Assembly (NCBI RefSeq): GCF_000956595.1
Contig: NZ_JYOO01000023.1
Location: forward strand, 1 to 64,000
Length of the DNA: 64,000 bases
Direction of reading: 5' to 3'
Source: Priestia aryabhattai B8W22
GTDB taxonomy: Bacteria > Bacillota > Bacilli > Bacillales > Bacillaceae_H
In this document: positions 19,158 to 28,062 of the stretch, piece by piece
How positions within the stretch are numbered: position 1 is the stretch's first letter
Layout of the letters: every line of letters begins with the position of its first letter
Translations under genes and position numbers: made by a program
The notes under the pieces: generated by a model
The model's input: the letters and a program-made list of their open reading frames with translations, nothing else
The model's database searches: none
What the model was told of the DNA's origin: nothing

Positions 19158-20213
19158 ATGAAAAAATGGCGATTGAACTTTCGTGTTTTGTCGTTATTTA
19201 CGCTGCTTGCATTCGTGTTATCGGCCTGTGGAAAACCGTTTTTGTCAACACTTAAGCCTGCAGGTGAGGTAGCTGAAGAACAATATTCGCTTATGCTGCT
19301 TAGTACAGCTATCATGGTTTTAGTTATTATTGTTGTCACCATTATCTTTATATTTGTTATTCTGCGCTTTCGCCGTCGTAAAGGCGAAGAGAATGTGATT
19401 CCAAAGCAAGTAGAGGGGAGCAGAAAGTTAGAAATTATATGGACAGTGATTCCTATCTTGCTGCTGATTATTTTGACTGTTCCAACGGTCATCTCAACTT
19501 TTAAGCTAGCGGACGTAAAAGGAATGAAGGACAAAGATGCTGTCGTAGTAAATGTGCGTGCTAACTTGTACTGGTGGGAATTTGAGTATCCTAATCAAAA
19601 AATTATTACATCCCAAGATCTAGTTGTTCCAACGGATAAAAAAGTCTACTTTAATATTAAAGCTTCTGACGTCAAGCACTCATTCTGGATTCCTTCAGTT
19701 GGAGGAAAGCTCGATGCTAACACAGAAAATGATAATAAATTCTGGCTCGTGTTTGATTCTAAAAAATCGAAGGAAGCTGACGGAGTTTTCTACGGAAAAT
19801 GTGCTGAGCTTTGCGGTCCATCTCATTCTCTTATGGACTTTAAAGTACGGGCTGTATCAAGCAATGAATTTGATACGTGGGCAAAAGATTTGAAAAAGGC
19901 AAAGCCTGATGTAGAAACAGCATCCGCAAAAGCTGGTCAAGAAGTCTTTAATGAAAGCTGTATCGGATGTCATGCTGTTGACGTCAAAGACAATCGTCCA
20001 GAGCAAGCTCGTCAAGCACCAAACTTAGCCGGTTTTTCTGAACGTGAGCGTGTAGCTGGAGTGCTTCCTCACAACAAGGAAAATATCAAAAAATGGTTAA
20101 AAGACCCTGAGAAAGTTAAGCCGGGTAATAAGATGAGTGGTACATATCCAGACTTAACTGATGAACAAGTGAATGAGCTAGCAGACTATTTAATGAGTTT
20201 AAAAGAAAAATAA
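19158..20213 (+). CDS. ctaC: Cytochrome caa3 oxidase subunit II (lipoprotein with fused cytochrome c)
   Basis: Accepts electrons through CuA and a C-terminal heme c. The start ATG 19158 gives 351 residues with a lipoprotein signal (lipobox LSAC), then two membrane helices. The cupredoxin domain holds the CuA ligands in GKCAELCGPSHSLM, with a His earlier in DVKHSFW. The cytochrome c domain carries CIGCH with a distal Met in GNKMSGTYPDL. The reading frame is open upstream to 19038, but that would bury the signal peptide. Fusion of cytochrome c marks the caa3 type. Confidence 0.95.
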   Translation: MKKWRLNFRVLSLFTLLAFVLSACGKPFLSTLKPAGEVAEEQYSLMLLSTAIMVLVIIVVTIIFIFVILRFRRRKGEENVIPKQVEGSRKLEIIWTVIPILLLIILTVPTVISTFKLADVKGMKDKDAVVVNVRANLYWWEFEYPNQKIITSQDLVVPTDKKVYFNIKASDVKHSFWIPSVGGKLDANTENDNKFWLVFDSKKSKEADGVFYGKCAELCGPSHSLMDFKVRAVSSNEFDTWAKDLKKAKPDVETASAKAGQEVFNESCIGCHAVDVKDNRPEQARQAPNLAGFSERERVAGVLPHNKENIKKWLKDPEKVKPGNKMSGTYPDLTDEQVNELADYLMSLKEK

Positions 20214-20247
20214 ACGTCCAGTCGTTTTTAAAAGGGGAGGTTTAGCG

Positions 20248-22113
20248 ATGAGTACACTCAGTCAAAAGAAGGGTGTAGGTGGAACAATTTGGGACTTTAT
20301 GACAACCGTTGATCATAAGAAAATCGCCATTCTTTATTTAATTGCCGGCGGTATCTTTTTTCTAGTCGGAGGAGTGGAAGCGCTATTTATACGTATTCAG
20401 CTGGCTATACCAAGCAATGACTTTGTCAGTGCAGGAACGTATAATGAAATTTTAACAATGCATGGAACAACGATGATTTTTTTAGCTGCCATGCCGCTTC
20501 TTTTTGCGATGATGAATGCGGTTGTTCCGCTGCAAATCGGAGCTCGAGATGTAGCATTTCCATTTTTAAATTTGTTAGGTTTTTGGTTGTTTGCCTTTGG
20601 AGGACTCTTTTTAAATCTAAGCTGGTTTTTAGGAGGAGCACCTGATGCAGGTTGGACATCATATGCTTCGCTGTCTATTGCGTCGCCTGGTCACGGAATT
20701 GATTTTTATGCGATAGGTTTGCAAATTTCCGGAGCCGGGACATTGATTTCAGGTATCAACTTTCTCGTAACAATCATTAACATGAGGGCGCCAGGTATGA
20801 CTTATATGCGTATGCCGCTGTTTACGTGGACGACGTTTGTTGCATCAGCTCTTATTTTGTTTGCGTTTCCAGCACTGACGGTTGGATTGTTTTTAATGAT
20901 TTTTGACCGCTTGTTCGGTGGAAACTTTTTTGACGCCACAATGGGTGGAAATACGATTATCTGGGAACATCTTTTCTGGATATTCGGTCATCCGGAAGTA
21001 TATATTTTAATTCTTCCAGCGTTTGGTGTTTTCTCTGAAATTTTACCTACTTTTTCAAGAAAGAGATTATTCGGTTACTCGTCGATGGTTTTTGCTACCG
21101 TATTAATCGGATTTTTAGGGTTCATGGTGTGGGCTCACCACATGTTTACAACCGGACTTGGTCCAATTGCAAATGCCATTTTTGCTGTCGCTACGATGGC
21201 TATCGCCGTTCCAACTGGAATTAAAATTTTCAACTGGCTGTTTACGCTTTGGGGAGGAAGTATTGAATTTACGTCTCCAATGCTTTACGCTGTCGCCTTT
21301 ATTCCGTCATTTGTTATCGGAGGAGTAACAGGAGTTATGGCAGCTGTAGCACCTGCAGATTATCAATTTCAAGATTCTTATTTTATCGTTGCCCATTTCC
21401 ATTACGTTATCGTAGGCGGTGTCGTATACGCTATATTAGCAGGTGTCACATACTGGTGGCCAAAAATGTTCGGGAAGATGTTAGATGAAAAGTTAAGCAA
21501 AGCAACGTTCTGGCTCTTTTTGATTGGTTTCCACTTAACGTTCTTTATTCAGCATTTCTTAGGCTTAATGGGGATGCCTCGCCGCGTATGGACGTTCTTG
21601 CCTAATCAAGGTCTCGACCTTGGGAATGCAATCAGTTCATCAGGAGCTGCTTTCATGGCGGTTGCTACGCTCATTTTACTTGTTAACATTATAAAAACAA
21701 CTGCCAAAGGACAAAGAGTAGGAGGAGACCCTTGGGGAGACGGACGTACATTAGAATGGGCTATTTCATCTCCGCCTCCAGAGTATAACTTTAAACAAAC
21801 GCCGCTTGTACGCGGGTTAGATGCATATTGGATTGAAAAAATGGCAGGAAATAAAGAAATGACGCCAGCCGAACCTCTTGGTGATATTCATATGCCAAAC
21901 TCGTCATTTATTCCATTTATGATATCGCTTGGAATGTTTATTGCAGGGATTGGCTTTTTGTATCGAAACGATCATGCGTGGGGAGATGTTGTAGGGATTA
22001 TCGGAATGATCGTCATGTTTTTATCGATGTTCTTCCGTTCATGGATTGATGATCACGGCTTTCATATTCACAAAGAGGACTTAGTTGATGATGACAAGGA
22101 GGCGAAGATGTAA
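20248..22113 (+). CDS. ctaD: Cytochrome caa3 oxidase subunit I
   Basis: Catalytic heme-copper subunit of 621 residues with 12 core helices plus extra C-terminal ones. Visible landmarks are LTMHGTTM (low-spin heme His), GHPEVYILILPAFG (CuB His and the cross-linked Tyr), WAHHMFTTG (CuB His pair), and HFHYVIVGG (heme a/a3 histidines). It pumps protons while reducing oxygen. ATG 20248 follows AAAGGGGAGG. Its TAA shares one base with the ctaE ATG, so translation is coupled. Confidence 0.97.
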   Translation: MSTLSQKKGVGGTIWDFMTTVDHKKIAILYLIAGGIFFLVGGVEALFIRIQLAIPSNDFVSAGTYNEILTMHGTTMIFLAAMPLLFAMMNAVVPLQIGARDVAFPFLNLLGFWLFAFGGLFLNLSWFLGGAPDAGWTSYASLSIASPGHGIDFYAIGLQISGAGTLISGINFLVTIINMRAPGMTYMRMPLFTWTTFVASALILFAFPALTVGLFLMIFDRLFGGNFFDATMGGNTIIWEHLFWIFGHPEVYILILPAFGVFSEILPTFSRKRLFGYSSMVFATVLIGFLGFMVWAHHMFTTGLGPIANAIFAVATMAIAVPTGIKIFNWLFTLWGGSIEFTSPMLYAVAFIPSFVIGGVTGVMAAVAPADYQFQDSYFIVAHFHYVIVGGVVYAILAGVTYWWPKMFGKMLDEKLSKATFWLFLIGFHLTFFIQHFLGLMGMPRRVWTFLPNQGLDLGNAISSSGAAFMAVATLILLVNIIKTTAKGQRVGGDPWGDGRTLEWAISSPPPEYNFKQTPLVRGLDAYWIEKMAGNKEMTPAEPLGDIHMPNSSFIPFMISLGMFIAGIGFLYRNDHAWGDVVGIIGMIVMFLSMFFRSWIDDHGFHIHKEDLVDDDKEAKM

Positions 22114-22733
22114 TGGAGACTGAACAAAAGCTAACTGCTGAAACTTTCCCCGCTTCGCCTGAAAAAGCAACGCTTGAAGGGAAAAATAAATTTACCGGCT
22201 TTTGGCTCTTTTTAGGCGGAGAGACGGTTTTGTTTGCTTCACTTTTTGCTACTTATTTAGCTTTGCGTAATTCAACGATGTCAGGACCTAAGCCAGAAGA
22301 ATTGTTTGATATTAAGCTTGTTTTTGCAGCTACCATGATTTTATTAACAAGTTCACTAACAAGCGTATATGCTATGTATCATATGAAAAATTTTGAATTT
22401 AAAAAGATGCAGCTATGGTTAGGCGTTACGTGGCTTTTAGGTTTAGCGTTTTTAGGGCTAGAAATTTATGAGTTCAGGCATTATGTTCATGAAGGGCATA
22501 CGTTTACAAGCAGCGCATTCGGTTCTTCTTTCTACGCGCTGGTTGGAACACACGGAGCTCACGTAACGTTCGGATTGCTTTGGATTGGTTCTTTGATGAT
22601 TCGAAATGCGAAGCGGGGGCTAAACTTATATAACGCTCCTAAATATTATGTCGCAAGTTTATACTGGCACTTTATCGATGTTGTGTGGGTCTTTATTTTC
22701 ACGGTTGTATATTTAATGGGAATGGTGGGATAA
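22113..22733 (+). CDS. ctaE: Cytochrome caa3 oxidase subunit III
   Basis: A 206-residue membrane protein with five hydrophobic helices, core subunit III of the oxidase. Signature stretches include FWLFLGGETVLFASLFATY, YEFRHYVHEGHTF, GTHGAHVTFG and the final YWHFIDVVWVFIFTVVY. The start overlaps the ctaD stop as TAATG, with AAGGAGG inside the ctaD end as ribosome site. ctaF follows after four bases. Confidence 0.95.
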   Translation: METEQKLTAETFPASPEKATLEGKNKFTGFWLFLGGETVLFASLFATYLALRNSTMSGPKPEELFDIKLVFAATMILLTSSLTSVYAMYHMKNFEFKKMQLWLGVTWLLGLAFLGLEIYEFRHYVHEGHTFTSSAFGSSFYALVGTHGAHVTFGLLWIGSLMIRNAKRGLNLYNAPKYYVASLYWHFIDVVWVFIFTVVYLMGMVG

Positions 22734-22737
22734 GCTG

Positions 22738-23070
22738 ATGACGACAAATCAATCAAACTCAGATAACCCAAGGCTCAATTTAGAGTATCGTAAAAAAAGA
22801 AACGCAGAAGATATGAAGATGCAAGTTATCTCTTTTGCGATGATGTTGTTTTTAACACTAATTGCTTTTTTTGCGGTTTATCAAGAGTTTAGCGGATGGT
22901 ACATTATGCCGGTGATTGTGCTCTTGGCAGTTGTTCAAGTCATCTTTCAACTTTATTATTTCATGCATATGAACCACAAAGGACATACCATACCAGCATT
23001 TTTCTTGTATTCAGGCGTATTGGTAGCTCTTTTAACCATTTTAGCTTTTGTAACCATTATTTGGTGGTAA
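22738..23070 (+). CDS. ctaF: Cytochrome caa3 oxidase subunit IV
   Basis: A 110-residue small subunit with three membrane helices (MQVISFAMMLFLTLIAFFA, YIMPVIVLLAVVQVIFQLYYF and IPAFFLYSGVLVALLTILAF). The motif YFMHMNHKG between helices two and three is typical of subunit IV in Bacillus oxidases. It starts four bases after ctaE, with GGTGGGATAAG acting as ribosome site, and ends at a small terminator before ctaG. Confidence 0.92.
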   Translation: MTTNQSNSDNPRLNLEYRKKRNAEDMKMQVISFAMMLFLTLIAFFAVYQEFSGWYIMPVIVLLAVVQVIFQLYYFMHMNHKGHTIPAFFLYSGVLVALLTILAFVTIIWW

Positions 23071-23074
23071 AGAG

Positions 23075-23101
23075 AAGGGCTGGCATGCGCCAGTCCTTTT
23101 C
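23075..23101 (+). terminator. Terminator/attenuator between ctaF and ctaG
   Basis: AAGGGCTGGC/GCCAGTCCTT stem with ATGC loop and a short T-rich tail. It lies within the operon, so it may only reduce ctaG expression. Confidence 0.6.
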
Positions 23102-23127
23102 ATCATCTGTAGAAGGAGGAATAGACG

Positions 23128-24066
23128 TTGATTAACAATTTGCAGATGTTTGGTTTTGAAGCACTCTGGAGTCCTTACTATTTTTTAACCATTTGTCTGG
23201 TGACCGTCTTATATTTTTTCATCGTTGGTAGATGGAGAGGGAATTTTATAGGGTCGGCGGCTGTAGACAGAAAAACAAAAGCGTATTTTGTTATCAGCAT
23301 GGTTCTTTTATATATATGTAAAGGAGGACCTGTAGATTTACTAGGGCATTTTATGTTTAGTGCTCATATGACGCAAATGGCAATTGTTTACTTGGTGATT
23401 CCTCCGCTTTTTATTTTAGGAATTCCTCCGTGGTTAGCTCGTTCTGTTATTTATGTAAGAGGGGTTAAACCTGTTTTTAAATTTTTTACAAAGCCCTTAA
23501 TTGCTCTACTATTATTTAATGGGTTATTTTCTTTGTATCATATTCCGCTGCTTTTTGATGTTATTAAAACGGATATGATGCTTCATGGAATCGTGAGTGT
23601 TGTATTATTTATCGCTGCATTTTGTATGTGGTGGCCACTCGTTAATCAGCTAGAAGAAGAACAAACGCTAAGTTCTTTAAAAAAGCTTGGATACATTTTT
23701 GCAGATGGCGTACTCCTTACTCCGGCGTGCGCGCTGATTATTTTTGCAAACCATTCTTTGTATGCGACGTATACAGACTCAAGCGCTTGGGTACAAGCTC
23801 TTTCCCTTTGTGTACCGCCTTCTATGATTGCAAGTTTAGGGCAGCTTGCTCCCGAGATGTTTAATACGCTGCCGCCCGTGGAAGATCAGCAGCTCGGCGG
23901 CGTTATTATGAAGATCATTCAAGAAATTGTGTATGGAACGGTTTTAGGCTTTATTTTTTTTCAGTGGGCTCGAAAAGAACGAGAGAAGGATACGTACATG
24001 CCTGATTTTAGTGAACGCCAAGATATAAAAGCAAAGGAACTTACATCTACTCCTCCCTTGAAGTAA
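23128..24066 (+). CDS. ctaG: Cytochrome c oxidase assembly factor CtaG
   Basis: Seven-helix membrane protein of the caa3_CtaG family, needed for active caa3 oxidase and proposed to serve CuB delivery. TTG at 23128 is the start, seven bases after AAGGAGGA, giving 312 residues. Family-typical pieces are GHFMFSAHMTQM, IPPLFILGIPPWL and FANHSLYATY. The last gene of the cta cluster; a repeat element abuts its 3-prime end. Confidence 0.92.
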   Translation: MINNLQMFGFEALWSPYYFLTICLVTVLYFFIVGRWRGNFIGSAAVDRKTKAYFVISMVLLYICKGGPVDLLGHFMFSAHMTQMAIVYLVIPPLFILGIPPWLARSVIYVRGVKPVFKFFTKPLIALLLFNGLFSLYHIPLLFDVIKTDMMLHGIVSVVLFIAAFCMWWPLVNQLEEEQTLSSLKKLGYIFADGVLLTPACALIIFANHSLYATYTDSSAWVQALSLCVPPSMIASLGQLAPEMFNTLPPVEDQQLGGVIMKIIQEIVYGTVLGFIFFQWARKEREKDTYMPDFSERQDIKAKELTSTPPLK

Positions 24067-24250
24067 AAAGAGAGTGAGACATAACTACCTTGATCCAATC
24101 TAAAGACAAACAAAGGGGATAAAGGAGTTGAACCGCTTGTAACACCGCTGTTGATTTCCGTGCAACAGCAAAAAAAGAACTACTAATCGATAATTTTGAT
24201 TAGTAGTTTGTATTTAACTTCAACTAGCATACTTTTGCCCCAGCCTCTTT
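24066..24250 (+). repeat. Core-deleted copy of a dispersed hairpin repeat
   Basis: This interval aligns by eye with the reverse complement of 52665-52998: shared blocks include GACATAAC, ATCCAATCTA, GGGATA, TGAACCGCTT, CACCGC and CGTGCAA, followed by an A-run and a hairpin built on AACTAC. The GC-rich core of the other copy is missing. Its ends (AAAGAGAGTGAGACA and GCCCCAGCCTCTTT) are imperfect inverted repeats. The hairpin at 24178-24209 plus its T-rich tail could also terminate ctaG. Confidence 0.75.
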
Positions 24251-24255
24251 AACTT

Positions 24256-24615
24256 CTATAGCTGAACGGTTTCAAGCTGTGATTTGATTTGTGTTAATAT
24301 TTTTTCACACTGTTCTACAAGGGATGGCGGGAAATATTCTCCGTCTCCATATTCTACACCGTGAGGATAATAATGTTTGCCTAGCAGAGGTGTCATAAGG
24401 TGAATAACAGCATGCCTGCCCCCTACATCCCCTGAAATAGCATGTCCTTGGACTCGCAAATAGAAGATATCTCGCTGAAACTCGAATTTTCGATCGTACG
24501 TGACGCGTTCATAATCCCATTGTCCGGCGCGGACCAGGCCAAATTGATGCATAATCTCATCTAATAAATCTAAATCAACCTTTAATGAATCAAACTTTGC
24601 ATATTCAAATTTCAT
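24256..24615 (-). CDS. ylbA: YugN-like family protein YlbA
   Basis: A 119-residue soluble protein of the YugN-like family, of unknown function. Mixed alpha/beta character is suggested by MKFEYAKFDSLKVDLDLLDEIM and YLRVQGHAISGDVGGRHAVI; HYYPHGVEYGDGEYFP is a distinctive aromatic stretch. ATG 24615 follows GGGAGGGAGTTC. Position after ctaG matches B. subtilis ylbA. Confidence 0.8.
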   Translation of the reverse strand: MKFEYAKFDSLKVDLDLLDEIMHQFGLVRAGQWDYERVTYDRKFEFQRDIFYLRVQGHAISGDVGGRHAVIHLMTPLLGKHYYPHGVEYGDGEYFPPSLVEQCEKILTQIKSQLETVQL

Positions 24616-24800
24616 ATGAACTCCCTCCCAAAACAGATATACCCCAACTAAATCATAAGCCGAATGGATAAAACTTGCAATATCTAATAAGGAAAAATGT
24701 AAACGTTATCTATTTTTATTTAAACGTTCTAAATACGAAAGTTTACTAAAAAGTTGGTCACACTATAAAGCGAACACACTATGTAGAGGAGGATAAAACA

Positions 24801-25220
24801 ATGAAAACTGTACAAGAGGTAATGACAGCTGATACGGAAACATGCACCACGCTCGATAACGTATATGAAGTGGCAGTGAAAATGAAGGAATGGAATGTAG
24901 GAGCAATTCCAATTGTCGATAGAGATCAGCTAGTAGGAATGATTACAGATCGAGACTTAGTTATAAAAGGCATCGCAGAAAAGAAGCCAAATTCAAGTAA
25001 AGTAACGGATGTTATGAGTGAAGAGCTTATAACTATTACAGCAGAAGCCTCTGTAGAAGAAGCTTCTAAGCTTATGGCTCAACATCAAATCCGTCGCCTT
25101 CCTGTTGTGGAAAATCAAAAGCTAGTAGGGATTATATCGCTAGGTGATTTATCAACGTTTCGCTATGCAAATGAACGCGCAGGAGAAGCGCTCTCAGACA
25201 TTTCAGAACAAACGCATTAA
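24801..25220 (+). CDS. ylbB: Tandem CBS-domain protein YlbB
   Basis: A 139-residue protein made of two CBS domains (about residues 7-60 and 70-125). Each shows the expected layout: VGAIPIVDRDQLVGMITDRD and RRLPVVENQKLVGIISLGD. CBS pairs bind adenosyl nucleotides and usually regulate partners; here there is no attached effector domain. ATG 24801 follows GAGGAGG. Position matches B. subtilis ylbB. Confidence 0.9.
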   Translation: MKTVQEVMTADTETCTTLDNVYEVAVKMKEWNVGAIPIVDRDQLVGMITDRDLVIKGIAEKKPNSSKVTDVMSEELITITAEASVEEASKLMAQHQIRRLPVVENQKLVGIISLGDLSTFRYANERAGEALSDISEQTH

Positions 25221-25226
25221 AAAGCG

Positions 25227-25276
25227 AAAGCCAACTGTTTGCAGGATATTCGTAAATAGTTGGCTTTTTCTTTTGT
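25227..25276 (+). terminator. ylbB terminator
   Basis: AAAGCCAACT/AGTTGGCTTT arms with a 21-base loop, then a T-rich run. Confidence 0.8.
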
Positions 25277-25377
25277 TTCCTTCATACCAATAGCTATTTT
25301 TTTTTGAATGCATGTATAATAGAGATAAAAATAAGTTAAACAGGTAAAGAAAACAGGTGTAAGGAGAGGAAGAAAAG

Positions 25378-26427
25378 CTGAAAAAAGTTATTTTTATTCT
25401 CGTATTAATAGTGGCATTTGTATACGCGGAGGATTATTTACCTCAGCTAGAAAAATATCTAACGGGTCAAAATAGTGAGCAAAACCAAACGGATTCCAAA
25501 AGTCAGCCCACCCAAGAAGTGGCTTCTTATGAAAAACAAAGTGAAAATATGATGAGGCTCATTGGAGATCATTCAGAACAGTTAATTGGAATGCTTGGAG
25601 AGCCGGACCGTATTGATTCTTCTGCATATGGCTATGACTGGTGGATTTACAAAAAGAATCGTCAAACGTATGCGCAGGTAGGAGTAGAAAATAATCAAGT
25701 CGTATCTGTATACGTCATTGGTTCAAAAACAAATACAGATCCTTTTGAGATTGGTGAGAAGCGAGAAGAAGTAGAAAAAAGAGTTTCGCTTTCATCTGAA
25801 CTCACGCTTCAAAAAGACGGAAATGAATACCGATTTCGTCTGAGTGAAGAGGATATGAAAATGCGCCCAATTATTAAATATGGAGATGTATACGTCCAAC
25901 TATATTTTGACCAGTTCCTTAATACAATCTCAAGTATTCGAATTATGGACATGGACACGCTATTAAAACAGCGTCCGTACGAAATTGTTTATCGCGGCGA
26001 GCTTCCCACAGCTCCGTCATTGACAGCAGAGGAGTGGAAAAGTGTCCAAGAAGGAGAAGAGCAGCAAATTATCGATATTACAAATGTAATTCGAGACCGG
26101 TTTCAGCTGTCACCTTTAGCCTGGGACGAAGCCACTGCCGGAGTAGCTTATTTACACAGCAAAGAAATGAGCGATTTAAACTATTTTTCTCACGTTTCAC
26201 CAGCACAAGGTGATTTAGGCAACCGTCTGCAAAAAGGCGATGTAGTATATCGTATCGCGGGCGAAAACATTGCCTCGAATTATCAGGATGGAATCGCTGC
26301 GGTTGAAGGGTGGCTTAATAGTGAGGGACATCGTAAGGCTTTACTCAATAAAGAGTTTACGCGTCTTGGTGTAGGTGTATATGAGAAATATTATACGCAA
26401 AACTTTATCACTCCGATGAATGAATAG
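25378..26427 (+). CDS. ylbC: CAP-domain protein YlbC, probable CTG start
   Basis: Secreted or membrane-anchored protein: a CAP-associated N-terminal domain (GMLGEPDRIDSSAYGYDWWIY) and a C-terminal CAP/SCP domain with LHSKEMSDLNYFSHVSP, GENIA and GHRKALLNKEFTRLGVGVY. The usual start codons fail: the only GTG (25411) lacks a ribosome site and cuts into the hydrophobic segment. CTG at 25378 sits eight bases after AAGGAGAGG and restores a signal anchor, MKKVIFILVLIVAFVYA, giving 349 residues. The upstream in-frame stop is at 25360. Function of bacterial CAP proteins is not settled. Confidence 0.85.
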   Translation: MKKVIFILVLIVAFVYAEDYLPQLEKYLTGQNSEQNQTDSKSQPTQEVASYEKQSENMMRLIGDHSEQLIGMLGEPDRIDSSAYGYDWWIYKKNRQTYAQVGVENNQVVSVYVIGSKTNTDPFEIGEKREEVEKRVSLSSELTLQKDGNEYRFRLSEEDMKMRPIIKYGDVYVQLYFDQFLNTISSIRIMDMDTLLKQRPYEIVYRGELPTAPSLTAEEWKSVQEGEEQQIIDITNVIRDRFQLSPLAWDEATAGVAYLHSKEMSDLNYFSHVSPAQGDLGNRLQKGDVVYRIAGENIASNYQDGIAAVEGWLNSEGHRKALLNKEFTRLGVGVYEKYYTQNFITPMNE

Positions 26428-26511
26428 TAAGATTAAAACTTCCTTTTGAAAATAGGTCTACTCTTGTCCTCTTTCTCATAAGTTTTAGTAGAGGTTAGAG
26501 GAGGGACGAGA

Positions 26512-27288
26512 ATGAAAGGAAGAATAGTAGGAATATTGCTCGTACTTTTCTTTGCATATACGACTACTGTACATGCAGCTGAAGGGCAGTGGGAAAAGCT
26601 TGATAACTTATCTGATCAAACGCTATCGCTTGTAGAGCAAAAGGAGTATAAAGCAGCCCAACATTTGTTCAGAAATTTTTCGAATGAATTTACCAGTCTC
26701 AATACAGCTTCTTTGGGCGTATCAGCCGAAGATATACGTATTTTAACTCTTTGTTATGAACAGGTAGAAAGGTCTCTTTTATCTTCTGATTCCAGCGATG
26801 AAGAACGTCTTCAAAAAGCTACTCAATTTCGATTATTAGTCGATGCGCTGCACAGCAAGCATCAGCCTATGTGGACTGAACTCGAAGGCAGTATGCTAGC
26901 AACATTTAAAGAGATGCGAAATGAAGCGGTAAAAGGAGAACAAGCGGCTTATGAAGCGCAGTTTAAGCAATTTTTAAAGGAATATGATATGATCTTACCG
27001 AGCGCACAGGTAGACGTTTCGTCTCCCTACGTACAGCGTGTAAGCGCGGACGTTCACTTTTTACAAAGTGAAGGAACGCTAAGTGAGATTAACGATGAGC
27101 AGTTTAACCAAATGGAACAAAACTTGAAAGATTTTTTTGAACAAGTAAAAGAAAATCGTACGGACCCGTCTTTTATTTGGGTTACAATCACCACCGGAAG
27201 TATTATTATTGCTACACTTTTTTATGTAGGAGCGCGGAAATATTTCGCTGACCAGAAAAGAAAGTCAGCTAGAGGGCGTAATGATTGA
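26512..27288 (+). CDS. ypjB: Sporulation protein YpjB family
   Basis: A 258-residue envelope protein of the YpjB sporulation family. A signal peptide (MKGRIVGILLVLFFAYTTTVHAAEG) precedes a helical extracytoplasmic region; a C-terminal membrane segment (WVTITTGSIIIATLFYVGA) and a basic tail end it. ATG 26512 follows AGAGGAGGGACGAG. In B. subtilis ypjB lies upstream of ypjC and dapB, far from ylbC; here it directly follows ylbC, so a rearrangement junction lies between 26428 and 26511. Confidence 0.8.
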   Translation: MKGRIVGILLVLFFAYTTTVHAAEGQWEKLDNLSDQTLSLVEQKEYKAAQHLFRNFSNEFTSLNTASLGVSAEDIRILTLCYEQVERSLLSSDSSDEERLQKATQFRLLVDALHSKHQPMWTELEGSMLATFKEMRNEAVKGEQAAYEAQFKQFLKEYDMILPSAQVDVSSPYVQRVSADVHFLQSEGTLSEINDEQFNQMEQNLKDFFEQVKENRTDPSFIWVTITTGSIIIATLFYVGARKYFADQKRKSARGRND

Positions 27289-27352
27289 CGTAAAAGCGCA
27301 GAATTGTCTAAAATAAAAGAGTAGTCAAACACATAATGAAAGGTGTGGGTAA

Positions 27353-28030
27353 ATGAGCTTTTTGATTTATTTTCTCATTATTATCCTTGTGCCAATTTGG
27401 GCACAGTTTAAGGTGAGAAGCGCTTACAAAAAATATTCACAAGTAAGCAACTCATCAGGAATGACAGGCGCAGAAGTAGCAAGAAAAATTTTGGATGAAA
27501 ACGGATTGTACAACGTTCACGTAGAGCCTGTAGGCGGATTTTTATCGGATCACTACGATCCTCGTTCAAAAGTCATTCGTTTATCAGAAGACAACTATTA
27601 CGGAACGTCTGTCGCAGGCGCTGCCGTTGCGGCTCATGAAGTGGGACACGCGATTCAAGACAAAGAAAACTATTCGTTTTTACGCCTTCGCCACTCGCTT
27701 GTACCGGTGGCAAGCCTTGGATCAAACGCTTCTTGGATTTTAATTATGATTGGAATTATCGCGTCGATTAAGCCATTGCTATTGTTAGGTATTATCTTCA
27801 TGGCAGCAGCGGTCGTATTCCAAATTGTAACACTGCCTGTCGAATTTAACGCTTCAAGCCGAGCGATGACGCAAATCGTCTCAGTCGGAGCGATTCGAAA
27901 TGACGAAGAGCGCGAGACGCGCAAAGTGCTTAACGCAGCGGCTTTAACATACGTAGCAGCCGCAGCAGTAGCAGTTCTTGAGTTGGTTCGTTTAATTATG
28001 ATTTATACAGGAATGAATAACGACGACTAA
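27353..28030 (+). CDS. yugP: Zinc membrane metallopeptidase YugP
   Basis: A 225-residue integral membrane peptidase family member (PF04298 type). The zincin motif HEVGH lies in AAHEVGHAIQDK at about residue 92-96. Hydrophobic segments occur at the extreme N-terminus, around 125-165 and at the C-terminus (AALTYVAAAAVAVLELVRLIM). ATG 27353 follows AAAGGTGTGGG. It is inserted between ypjB and ypjC relative to B. subtilis, where yugP lies elsewhere. The substrate is unknown. Confidence 0.88.
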   Translation: MSFLIYFLIIILVPIWAQFKVRSAYKKYSQVSNSSGMTGAEVARKILDENGLYNVHVEPVGGFLSDHYDPRSKVIRLSEDNYYGTSVAGAAVAAHEVGHAIQDKENYSFLRLRHSLVPVASLGSNASWILIMIGIIASIKPLLLLGIIFMAAAVVFQIVTLPVEFNASSRAMTQIVSVGAIRNDEERETRKVLNAAALTYVAAAAVAVLELVRLIMIYTGMNNDD

Positions 28031-28031
28031 T

Positions 28032-28062
28032 AAAAAAATAACCGCATCAGCGGTATTTTTTT
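28032..28062. terminator. Terminator between yugP and ypjC
   Basis: Short ACCGC/GCGGT stem with ATCA loop and A/T tracts on both sides; it can serve both converging genes. Confidence 0.75.

Noticed and set aside
24160-24250. Repeat copy at 24 kb as a simple ctaG-ylbA terminator
   Set aside because: It contains a terminator-like hairpin, but the matching of upstream blocks with 52.7 kb shows it is part of a larger repeat.
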